64,000 bases of DNA, taken from Pantoea coffeiphila (lineage in GTDB: Bacteria > Pseudomonadota > Gammaproteobacteria > Enterobacterales > Enterobacteriaceae). The DNA is taken from positions 682,001 through 746,000 of the forward strand of contig NZ_JAFBFW010000003.1 of assembly GCF_016909495.1 (NCBI RefSeq). The letters are read 5' to 3'. This document shows, piece by piece, positions 56,648 through 64,000 of the stretch (position 1 is the first letter of the stretch; every line of letters starts with the position of its first letter). The translations under genes and the position numbers were made by a program. The notes beneath the pieces were generated by a model. That model was not told where the DNA came from, ran no database searches, and saw nothing but the letters and a program-made list of their open reading frames with translations.

Positions 56648-58473
56648 CGCTAATCGAGCACCTGCAGCTGGCGTGTCGCCAGCGCCTGCTGCGCACGCTG
56701 GACGTGCAGTTTGCGCTGATGGTAGCCGGTGAACATCAGCCCGCACTGATGCTGGCAGCGGCCTTAGTCAGCCGTGATGCCGGGGAAGGGCACGTTTGTC
56801 TGCCGCTTGAGCTGCTGCATCCCGACCAGATGTTCGACGGGCGCCATCCTGAACTTTCTCAGGCAATCTGGCAGGCTGCCGGTTCACCAACGAACTGGAA
56901 TCAGCTGCTGTCTGAGAGTTCGGCCGTGAGCGATGGCTCGCGCGGCACGCCGCTGGTGCTGCAACAGCAGCGGCTTTATCTGCACCGCATGTGGCAGAGT
57001 GAAGGGCAAGTCGTCGAATTTATTCATCGTCAGCAGCAGCCCTTACCCGTTGATGACGCGGCGCTGCGTATTACGCTGGATCGCTACTTCGGCCAGCAGC
57101 CGGAAGACTGGCAGAAAATTGCGGCAGCGGTTGCCATCACCCGACGGGTTGCCGTGATCTCCGGCGGTCCGGGCACGGGTAAAACCACCACGGTGGCTAA
57201 ACTGCTGGCCTGTCTGATTGAGCTTTACCCGGGTTCCCCACGTATTGAACTGGCGGCTCCGACCGGCAAGGCTGCGGCACGCCTTACTGAGTCACTGGGC
57301 AAAACGCTGCAGCAGCTGGCGCTGGACGATGCGGTACTGAAACGCTTCCCCGCGGAGGCGACAACGCTGCACCGCCTGCTGGGCGCGCTGCCCGGCAGCC
57401 AGCGTATGCGCTACCATGCCGGTAATCCGTTGCATCTGGATGTGCTGGTCGTTGATGAGGCATCGATGGTCGATCTGCCGATGCTGGCGAATCTGATTGC
57501 CGCGCTGCCGCCGCAGGCGCGGGTTATCTTCCTTGGCGATCGCGATCAGCTGGCCTCCGTAGAGGCGGGAGCCGTACTGGGTGATATCTGTCGGTGCGCC
57601 GAATTTGGCTACAGCCCGGCGCGTGCCGCTGAACTGGACCGGCTCACCGGCTGTGAGGTGACGGGGAATGAGGATCAAGCCGCACCGCCGGTCCGTGATG
57701 CGATTTGTCTGCTGCGCAAAAGCTACCGATTTACCGAATCTTCGGGAATCGGCCAGCTGGCGATGGCGGTGAATGCCGGGGATGTGAAACGCGCAGACGC
57801 CGTGTTTGGCGGTGAGTTTAGCGATATCCGCCGACACGGTTTAAGCAGCAGCGAAGAGTACCAGCAGCTGCTTAATGACTGTGCGACAGGCTACCGTGAT
57901 TATCTCTCGCGGCTTGCCGCAGGGGATTCTCCTGCTGACGTGCTGTCGGCATTTGGGCGCTTCCAGCTTTTGTGCGCACTGCGTGAGGGGCCATTCGGCG
58001 TTAGCGGCCTGAATGAACGTATCGAAACTACGCTACGCCAGGCCGGACTGATTCGTCGCGGTACGCTGGCAAACGGTAAATGGTATGTTGGCAGGCCGGT
58101 GATGATTGCCCGAAACGATCGCTTGCTGGGGTTGTTTAACGGAGATATCGGCATTGCAATGCTGGATGGTGAGCAGGCGCTGAAGGTCTTTTTCCCGCTG
58201 CCGGATGGCTCCATCAAAGCGGTGCAGCCCAGCCGACTGCCGCCGCACGACACCGCGTATGCGATGACGGTGCATAAATCTCAGGGGTCAGAGTTTGAGC
58301 ACACGCTGATGGTGCTGCCGAATCAGGTGATGCCGGTATTAACCCGTGAGCTGGTGTATACCGGCATTACCCGCGCTAAGCGCCAGCTGACGCTGTACGC
58401 TGATACCCGCGTTTTTAACAGCGCGGTGAAAATGCGTACTCAGCGCCGAAGTGGTTTGGTGGAACGATTGTAA
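56644..58473 (+). CDS. recD: Exonuclease V alpha chain RecD
   Basis: 5'-3' helicase subunit of RecBCD, 609 aa (E. coli 608). Walker A GGPGTGKTTT (K180), VLVVDEASMVDLPM and the C-terminal MTVHKSQGSEF of the SF1B helicases. It overlaps recB and converges on argA across 17 bp. Confidence 0.96.
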   Translation: MTLIEHLQLACRQRLLRTLDVQFALMVAGEHQPALMLAAALVSRDAGEGHVCLPLELLHPDQMFDGRHPELSQAIWQAAGSPTNWNQLLSESSAVSDGSRGTPLVLQQQRLYLHRMWQSEGQVVEFIHRQQQPLPVDDAALRITLDRYFGQQPEDWQKIAAAVAITRRVAVISGGPGTGKTTTVAKLLACLIELYPGSPRIELAAPTGKAAARLTESLGKTLQQLALDDAVLKRFPAEATTLHRLLGALPGSQRMRYHAGNPLHLDVLVVDEASMVDLPMLANLIAALPPQARVIFLGDRDQLASVEAGAVLGDICRCAEFGYSPARAAELDRLTGCEVTGNEDQAAPPVRDAICLLRKSYRFTESSGIGQLAMAVNAGDVKRADAVFGGEFSDIRRHGLSSSEEYQQLLNDCATGYRDYLSRLAAGDSPADVLSAFGRFQLLCALREGPFGVSGLNERIETTLRQAGLIRRGTLANGKWYVGRPVMIARNDRLLGLFNGDIGIAMLDGEQALKVFFPLPDGSIKAVQPSRLPPHDTAYAMTVHKSQGSEFEHTLMVLPNQVMPVLTRELVYTGITRAKRQLTLYADTRVFNSAVKMRTQRRSGLVERL

Positions 58474-58503
58474 AAATAGCGCAGCGCCAGTTAGCTCTGG
58501 CGC
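58471..58503 (-). terminator. Terminator of argA
   Basis: GCGCCAG / CTGGCGC forms a 7-bp stem that overlaps the argA stop; a T-run follows on the minus strand, close to the recD end. Confidence 0.7.
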
Positions 58504-59846
58504 ACGTGCACGCTGTTTTCCCGGAGATCTACCATCAGCACCTTGGAACGGCGCTGATAGTTGTACATCTCTTTCTTACTGCTCGGCAGCAGTTCCACAT
58601 CCACCGGCTGGAAGCCGCGCTCCTGGAACCAGTGGATGCTGCGCGTGGTCAACACGAACAGCTTTTTCAGCCCCATCTGGCGAGCCTGTAGCGCGATACG
58701 CTCAAGCAGCGCCTCGCCGCGTGATGAACTGCGGTAATCCGGATGAACGGCAACACAGGCCATTTCACCAATCTGCTCTTCCGGGAATGGATAAAGCGCG
58801 GCGCAGCCGATAGTCAGGTTATCGCGCTCGATAATGGTGAATTTGTCGATTTCCATTTCCAGCTGTTCGCGTGAACGGCGCACCAGAATACCCTGCTGCT
58901 CCAGCGGACGGATGAGCTCAAGGATGCCGCCAATATCGTTAATGGTGGCGCGACGGATCTGCTCGGCGCTCTCCATCACAATCTGTGTACCAATACCGTC
59001 ACGAGAGAACAGCTCCTGCAGCAGGGCACCGTCTTCCTGATAGCTGATCAGGTGGCTGCGACGCACGCCGCTGCGGCAGGCCTTTACCGCGCCGCGCAGA
59101 AAACGTACGGTGCCGGAATGGTAATCCTGGTCATTTTCCAGCTCTTCAATGCGCTGCTGCGCTTCGTTCGGGAACAGTTCGGAGACAATATCGCCGCTGC
59201 TGTTGGTGACACCCTGCTCGGAGCAGAAACCGATCATTTTCTCCGCTTTCAGCTTAATCGCCAGCTGGGTTGCCACCTCTTCAGAGGTCAGGTTGAAGCT
59301 TTCACCGGTAACGGAAACCGCCACCGGCCCCATTAACACGATGGCACCACTGTCCAGCTGACGGTGGATCGCTTCTTCATCAATGCGGCGAATACGGCCG
59401 CTGTGGCAGTAGTCCACTCCGTCATCCACGCCGAGAGGCTGGGCGATAATAAAGTTGCCGCTGACTACATTAATATGCGCGCCCTGCAGCGGAGTGTTGT
59501 TCAGGCTCATCGACAGGCGAGCGGTAATATCCAGCTGCAGCCGGCCGGCGGCCTGTTTGACCAGCTCCAGCGATTGTGCGTCCGTTACGCGGGTATGCTT
59601 GTGATAAACAGGCTCGAGATTTCGCTCGGAGAGGTTGGCATCGATCTGCGGTCTGGCCCCGTAAACCACCACCAGGCGGATGCCCAGGCTATGCAGCAGG
59701 CCAATATCATTAACGATGCTTGAGAAGTTCTCATGCTCGATGGCTTCACCACCCAGCATTATGACAAACGTCTTACCACGGTGGGCATTGATATAGGGAA
59801 CGGTATGGCGAAAACCCTGAACCAGCTCGGTACTACGTTCCTTCAC
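58491..59846 (-). CDS. argA: N-acetylglutamate synthase
   Basis: First enzyme of arginine synthesis, 451 aa (E. coli 443): an amino-acid kinase-like domain ([18 protein letters not shown]) and a GNAT acetyltransferase domain ([20 protein letters not shown]). I chose the GTG at 59846 with AGAGGG before it, because the residues then align with the E. coli start; an ATG six codons upstream is the alternative. Arginine feedback inhibits the family; ARG boxes stand upstream. Confidence 0.95.
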   Translation of the reverse strand: MKERSTELVQGFRHTVPYINAHRGKTFVIMLGGEAIEHENFSSIVNDIGLLHSLGIRLVVVYGARPQIDANLSERNLEPVYHKHTRVTDAQSLELVKQAAGRLQLDITARLSMSLNNTPLQGAHINVVSGNFIIAQPLGVDDGVDYCHSGRIRRIDEEAIHRQLDSGAIVLMGPVAVSVTGESFNLTSEEVATQLAIKLKAEKMIGFCSEQGVTNSSGDIVSELFPNEAQQRIEELENDQDYHSGTVRFLRGAVKACRSGVRRSHLISYQEDGALLQELFSRDGIGTQIVMESAEQIRRATINDIGGILELIRPLEQQGILVRRSREQLEMEIDKFTIIERDNLTIGCAALYPFPEEQIGEMACVAVHPDYRSSSRGEALLERIALQARQMGLKKLFVLTTRSIHWFQERGFQPVDVELLPSSKKEMYNYQRRSKVLMVDLRENSVHVRQS

Positions 59847-59857
59847 GGCAAACCCTC

Positions 59858-59896
59858 TTTGCATTATTATTCGGTAAATGTGTATTTTTATTCTTT
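59858..59896. promoter_or_regulatory. Tandem ARG boxes upstream of argA
   Basis: Two 18-bp ARG boxes separated by 3 bp are suggested by core matches at 59860-59873 (11 of 14) and 59881-59894 (12 of 14) to TGAATAAAAATTCA. The spacing is that of a normal ArgR hexamer site. They overlap the argA start region. Confidence 0.65.
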
Positions 59897-60077
59897 TATT
59901 GCTTCGGGCGCAAGTGGCATTTTTCCTTAGTTATCACCCAGTACTGATTTTTGCTCTCGCTAATGTGCTGCATTTAATCGCTTTTTTGGGGTGACACAGG
60001 TTAAGGGATTCGCTAAAGTTTTTGCAAAAAACGAACGTTTGTCTTTTTATTAATCAATTCACAGCAACTGGAGTGGC

Positions 60078-61322
60078 ATGACCGATTCAACATCCCTCAA
60101 CCGACGACGGCTTTTACAGGGAGCGGGTGCCGTATTGCTGCTCAGCGTCAGCCGGGCAGGTATGGCTGCCGGCGGCCATGTTGTGGCGATCCGCATCTGG
60201 CCCTCGTCAACCTATTCTCGCCTGACCATTGAGTCTAATATCCCACTGAAGTATAAGCAGTTCGCGCTCAGTAATCCCGATCGCGTGGTGATCGATATTG
60301 AAAATATTCAGCTCAATCGCACGCTGAATGGCGTCGGCAATCTGGTGCGTCAGGACGACCCCTACATCAAAAATGCCCGCGTGGGACAGTTTGATGCCAG
60401 CACCGTGCGACTGGTGCTGGAACTGAAGCAAAACGTCTCGCCCAAGACCTTCACACTGGCACCGGTTGCCGGGATCAAAAACCGCCTGGTGTTGGATCTT
60501 TACCCGGTTAAACAGCCGCACGATGATGATCCGCTGCTGGCATTACTGGAAGATTACAATCAGGGCGAGCTGGAACGCAGCCAGCCCGCCGCGGCACCGC
60601 TGCCGGGTAAGGCCGGGAAAGACCGGCCCATCGTGATTATGATTGACCCCGGGCACGGTGGGGAAGATTCCGGTGCGGTCGGCAAGCATAAAACCCGCGA
60701 GAAGGATGTGGTGCTGAAAATTGGCCGCCGCCTGAAAGCGCTAATCGATAAACACCCGAACATGCGTGCTTATATGACGCGTAATGAAGATGTGTTTATC
60801 CCGCTGAAGGTGCGGGTGGCGAAAGCGCGCAAGCAGCGTGCGGATCTGTTTGTCTCGATCCACGCCGATGCGTTTACCAGCCGCGCCGCTCGTGGGTCGT
60901 CGGTTTTTGCCCTGTCGACCAAAGGGGCCACCAGCACCGCCGCGCGTTATCTGGCGCAAACCCAAAACGAATCGGATTTAATTGGCGGCGTCAGCATGAG
61001 TGGCGATCGCTATCTGGACCATACGATGTTCGATATGGTGCAGAGCCTGACAATTAACGACAGCCTGAAGTTTGGTAAAGAGGTGCTGTCACGAATGGGG
61101 AAGGTAAACCATCTGCATAAACGCAGCGTCGATCAGGCCGGATTTGCGGTACTCAAAGCACCGGATATTCCGTCAATACTGGTTGAGACGGCGTTTATCA
61201 GCAATATAGAAGAAGAGCGCAAGCTGCGTACCGCGCATTTTCAGCAGCAGGTGGCGGAGTCGATTTTTGCCGGGATTAAGGCTTACTTTGCTAACGGCGC
61301 ATCGCTGAGCCCGCATAAATAG
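60078..61322 (+). CDS. amiC: N-acetylmuramoyl-L-alanine amidase AmiC
   Basis: Periplasmic zinc amidase of 414 aa (E. coli 417) that splits septal peptidoglycan, with NlpD as activator. A Tat signal ([10 protein letters not shown]) is at the N-terminus; an AMIN domain (about 40-150) directs it to the septum; the Amidase_3 domain carries [13 protein letters not shown] and SIHADAF. A short T-rich gap upstream separates it from argA, divergently transcribed. Confidence 0.95.
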   Translation: MTDSTSLNRRRLLQGAGAVLLLSVSRAGMAAGGHVVAIRIWPSSTYSRLTIESNIPLKYKQFALSNPDRVVIDIENIQLNRTLNGVGNLVRQDDPYIKNARVGQFDASTVRLVLELKQNVSPKTFTLAPVAGIKNRLVLDLYPVKQPHDDDPLLALLEDYNQGELERSQPAAAPLPGKAGKDRPIVIMIDPGHGGEDSGAVGKHKTREKDVVLKIGRRLKALIDKHPNMRAYMTRNEDVFIPLKVRVAKARKQRADLFVSIHADAFTSRAARGSSVFALSTKGATSTAARYLAQTQNESDLIGGVSMSGDRYLDHTMFDMVQSLTINDSLKFGKEVLSRMGKVNHLHKRSVDQAGFAVLKAPDIPSILVETAFISNIEEERKLRTAHFQQQVAESIFAGIKAYFANGASLSPHK

Positions 61323-61376
61323 AGAAGTGGGGCGGGGAAACCGTCCGCTTTAGATCAGCGAACAAACTGCAGATAC

Positions 61377-61400
61377 AAAAAAACACCCTTAAGGGTGTTT
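61377..61400 (-). terminator. Terminator of the initiator tRNA operon
   Basis: AACACCCTT / AAGGGTGTT stem with a T-run on the minus strand, just past the last tRNA (61404-61480). Confidence 0.85.
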
Positions 61401-61403
61401 GAT

Positions 61404-61480
<77 letters not shown>

Positions 61481-61539
61481 TCCGTGTTGTCGCTTCCATC
61501 ACGACATTTCTTTTACTTCTTTCGCATTACCGCTGCGAA

Positions 61540-61616
<77 letters not shown>

Positions 61617-61678
61617 TCCGCGTTGCCGCTTCCATCACGACACTTTCTTTTTCTTTCTTTCGCCTGACTGCTGCGAAT

Positions 61679-61755
<77 letters not shown>

Positions 61756-61768
61756 TCCGTGGATGCGC

Positions 61769-61796
61769 ACTATACGCCGCATGGTTTTTCTTGCAA
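61769..61796 (-). promoter_or_regulatory. Promoter of the initiator tRNA operon
   Basis: TTGCAA (61791-61796), a 16-bp gap and TATAGT (61769-61774), followed by a G/C-rich discriminator as expected for a stringently controlled stable-RNA promoter. Confidence 0.65.
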
Positions 61797-61959
61797 CCCA
61801 TTTTTTACGATAAGTGGGAAAAAACGTGCCTTCCACTCATTATTTGAACCGGATGGTGAAATGTTGCACAAATCAGAGCGCTACAGCCGATGGCGCATTT
61901 AATTATGCCAGTGGCTTTGCTATCTTCGCGCTGGGTTTCTGCATAAAGGTAGATAAAGG

Positions 61960-63108
61960 ATGAAAGGACATTGGGCTAAATATCTGGTGACCGGTACGCT
62001 GATGGCGTTGCTGGTTGGATGTTCGTCAAAACCGACCGATCGCGGTCAGCAGTATAAGGACGGTAAGCTGGATCAGCCGCTGGCTCTGGTCAACCAGCCC
62101 AATGCCAAAGGACGCCCGGTTAACGGCAAAGACTTTGCCGACCAGGTTTCACAGATTCGCTCAACCTCTTCCGGCATGTATTCACGCCAGTCCGGCACCT
62201 ACAGCGCGATTCAGAGCTGGCTGATGGCCGGTGGTGATACTCGCCAGCTGCGCCAGTTCGGCCTTGATGCCTATCAGATGGAAGGGGCAGATAACTACGG
62301 CAACGTGCAGTTTACCGGCTATTACACGCCGGTCGTTCAGGCTCGTTATACGCGTCAGGGGGAATTCCAGTATCCTCTTTACCGTATGCCGCCGCGTGGC
62401 AAGGGTAAGCTGCCCAGCCGGGCACAGATCTACAGTGGCGCGCTCGGGGATCGCTATATTGCGGCCTGGAGTAATTCGCTGATGGATAACTTTATTATGG
62501 ATGTGCAGGGCAGCGGCTATGTTGACTACGGTGACGGCCGCCCGCTGATGTTCTTTGGCTATGGCGGCAAGAACGGTCACGCCTACCGCAGTATCGGCAA
62601 GGTGCTGATCGATCGCGGTGAGGTGAAGCGTGAAGATATGTCGATGCAGGCCATCCGCCAGTGGGGCGAGGAACATAGCCCGGAACAGGTGCGAGAACTG
62701 CTGGAGCAGAATCCTTCGTTTGTCTTCTTTAAGCCGGAAAATTTTGCACCAGTCCGCGGAGCCAGCGCCGTTCCGCTGATTGCGAAGGCCTCGGTGGCGG
62801 CCGACCGTTCGCTGATCCCGCCGGGTACTGCACTGCTGGCTGAGATCCCGCTGCTGGACAACAACGGTAAGTTCACCGGAAAATATGAGATGCGTATGAT
62901 GGTGTCGCTGGATGTCGGCGGCGCAATTAAAGGGCAGCATTTTGATATGTACCAGGGCATTGGCCCGGAAGCCGGACATATGGCGGGATGGTATAATCAC
63001 TATGGTCGCGTCTGGGTGCTGAAAGCCGCGCCGGGAACCGGTATGCCGCTGTTCTCTTCTGCCTCCACGCAAAATCGCACTCAGGGTTCGTTACTGGTTA
63101 GCCAGTAA
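61960..63108 (+). CDS. mltA: Membrane-bound lytic murein transglycosylase A
   Basis: Outer-membrane lipoprotein, 382 aa (E. coli MltA 365): lipobox LLVGC (C21), then the MltA barrel domain and the 3D domain (about 270-365). The catalytic aspartate is probably that of LDVGGAIKG. It cuts peptidoglycan to anhydromuropeptides. An intrinsic terminator follows. Confidence 0.94.
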   Translation: MKGHWAKYLVTGTLMALLVGCSSKPTDRGQQYKDGKLDQPLALVNQPNAKGRPVNGKDFADQVSQIRSTSSGMYSRQSGTYSAIQSWLMAGGDTRQLRQFGLDAYQMEGADNYGNVQFTGYYTPVVQARYTRQGEFQYPLYRMPPRGKGKLPSRAQIYSGALGDRYIAAWSNSLMDNFIMDVQGSGYVDYGDGRPLMFFGYGGKNGHAYRSIGKVLIDRGEVKREDMSMQAIRQWGEEHSPEQVRELLEQNPSFVFFKPENFAPVRGASAVPLIAKASVAADRSLIPPGTALLAEIPLLDNNGKFTGKYEMRMMVSLDVGGAIKGQHFDMYQGIGPEAGHMAGWYNHYGRVWVLKAAPGTGMPLFSSASTQNRTQGSLLVSQ

Positions 63109-63116
63109 ACCCATCA

Positions 63117-63145
63117 CGGGCCGGATTGCCGGCCCGACGTTTTTA
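63117..63145 (+). terminator. Terminator of mltA
   Basis: CGGGCCGG-ATTG-CCGGCCCG, an 8-bp perfect stem with T-run after it. Confidence 0.85.
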
Positions 63146-63159
63146 TCGAGGATGAATAA

Positions 63160-63963
63160 ATGACTGCTTTATCTGACGCCTGGCTGCAACGTTTTGGCGG
63201 TACGGCGCGCCTGTACGGCCAGTCCGCGCTGCAGCTGTTTGCCGACGCCCATGTGTGCGTGGTCGGCATTGGTGGCGTTGGCTCCTGGGCGGCAGAAGCC
63301 CTGGCGCGTACCGGTATCGGCGCGATTACCCTGATTGATATGGATGATGTTTGCGTGACCAATACCAATCGTCAGATCCACGCGCTAAAGGATAATGTCG
63401 GTAAGGCAAAAACCGAGGTGATGGCGGAACGAATTCGGGAGATCAATCCGGAATGTCGAGTGACCTGCGTTGATGACTTTATTACCCCGGACAATACCGC
63501 AGCGTTGATGGGGCAGGGGTTTAGCTATGTGATTGATGCCATTGACAGCGTCAGGCCCAAAGCGGCGCTGCTGGCCTGGTGCCGCCGTAATAAAGTGCCG
63601 CTGGTGACCACCGGTGGCGCGGGTGGGCAGATCGATCCAACGCAGATCCAGGTTGCCGATCTGGCGAAAACCATTCAGGACCCGCTGGCGGCCAAGCTGC
63701 GTGAGCGGCTGAAAAGTGACTTTAATATCGTCAAAGGCAGTAAAGGCAAGCTTGGCATCGACTGTGTTTTTTCCACCGAGGCGCTGAAGTATCCACAGCC
63801 GGATGGTTCGGTCTGTGCCTCGCGCACCACCGCCGAGGGGCCAAAGCGTATGGACTGCTCCGCCGGGTTTGGTGCGGCGACGATGGTGACGGCCACTTTC
63901 GGCTTCGTTGCGGTCTCGCACGCGCTGAAAAAAATGATGGCGAAGGCCGAACGCGCGAAATAG
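63160..63963 (+). CDS. tcdA: tRNA threonylcarbamoyladenosine dehydratase TcdA
   Basis: E1-like ATP-dependent enzyme of 267 aa that cyclises t6A37 of tRNAs to ct6A (also called CsdL/YgdL). The Rossmann nucleotide loop is GIGGVGSWAAEALARTG and substrate side stretch is DIDAIDSV-like (YVIDAIDSVRPKA). In E. coli it lies beside mltA as here, with csdA and csdE next. The window ends 37 bases after it. Confidence 0.94.
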   Translation: MTALSDAWLQRFGGTARLYGQSALQLFADAHVCVVGIGGVGSWAAEALARTGIGAITLIDMDDVCVTNTNRQIHALKDNVGKAKTEVMAERIREINPECRVTCVDDFITPDNTAALMGQGFSYVIDAIDSVRPKAALLAWCRRNKVPLVTTGGAGGQIDPTQIQVADLAKTIQDPLAAKLRERLKSDFNIVKGSKGKLGIDCVFSTEALKYPQPDGSVCASRTTAEGPKRMDCSAGFGAATMVTATFGFVAVSHALKKMMAKAERAK

Positions 63964-64000
63964 CGTGCCCGGCTCTATCGATCAGAGGGCGGGATGTTCC

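Overview
The window is a piece of an enterobacterial chromosome, most like Erwiniaceae (Erwinia/Pantoea). Much of it follows the gene order around E. coli galR, thyA, recBCD and amiC: lysA/lysR, galR, omrA/omrB, aas-lplT, tas, ygdR, mutH, rppH-ptsP, lgt-thyA, ppdA-ppdB-ygdB-ppdC, recC-ptrA-recB-recD, argA, amiC, three initiator tRNAs, mltA, tcdA. Coding sequence is mostly GC-rich. Accessory genes sit between these landmarks, and one stretch (about 25.4-32.9 kb) is visibly AT-richer.

Layout. (1) 1-9.9 kb: the 3' part of lysS, then a hexose-phosphate sensing system (uhpA, uhpB, uhpC) followed directly by an AfuABC-type sugar-phosphate ABC transporter, and a YgeA-type racemase. (2) 9.9-14.5 kb: a trypsin-like lipoprotein, a DHA1-type MFS transporter, and divergent lysR/lysA. 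(3) 14.5-19.4 kb: a beta-glucoside PTS locus with EIIA on one strand and EIIC, a GH1 phospho-beta-glucosidase, EIIB, a UxuR-like GntR regulator and an acetyltransferase on the other. The divergent promoter holds three UxuR-type operators. (4) 19.4-25.3 kb: galR, a BisC-like molybdoenzyme, and an FtsI (PBP3) paralogue flanked by two OmrA/OmrB-type small RNAs. (5) 25.4-32.9 kb: a small ribbon-helix-helix-like protein, an RND efflux operon with its own outer-membrane lipoprotein, and two tandem small genes for microcin-type leader peptides. (6) 32.9-64 kb: conserved housekeeping genes, with a DnaA-box-bearing gap between mutH and rppH.

The strongest candidate for something undescribed is the pair of leader peptides at 31.69-32.48 kb. 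Both start with a 16-residue class II microcin-type leader ending VSGAG, followed by homologous 67-68 residue cores (NYxDFxxYLxxM ... PL ... WCxE ... P ... GW). The two genes also share a promoter-UTR layout: a -10 box, 6 nt, a 5' stem-loop, then 27 nt to the start codon. The stem sequences differ, so the structure rather than the sequence appears to be kept. No C39 peptidase transporter or immunity gene is visible in the window.

Other useful signals are the OmrA/OmrB pair bracketing a PBP3 paralogue that has SSD in place of the usual SxN motif, the uhpABC-afuABC fusion locus, the UxuR-type operator cluster, and the tandem ARG boxes upstream of argA.
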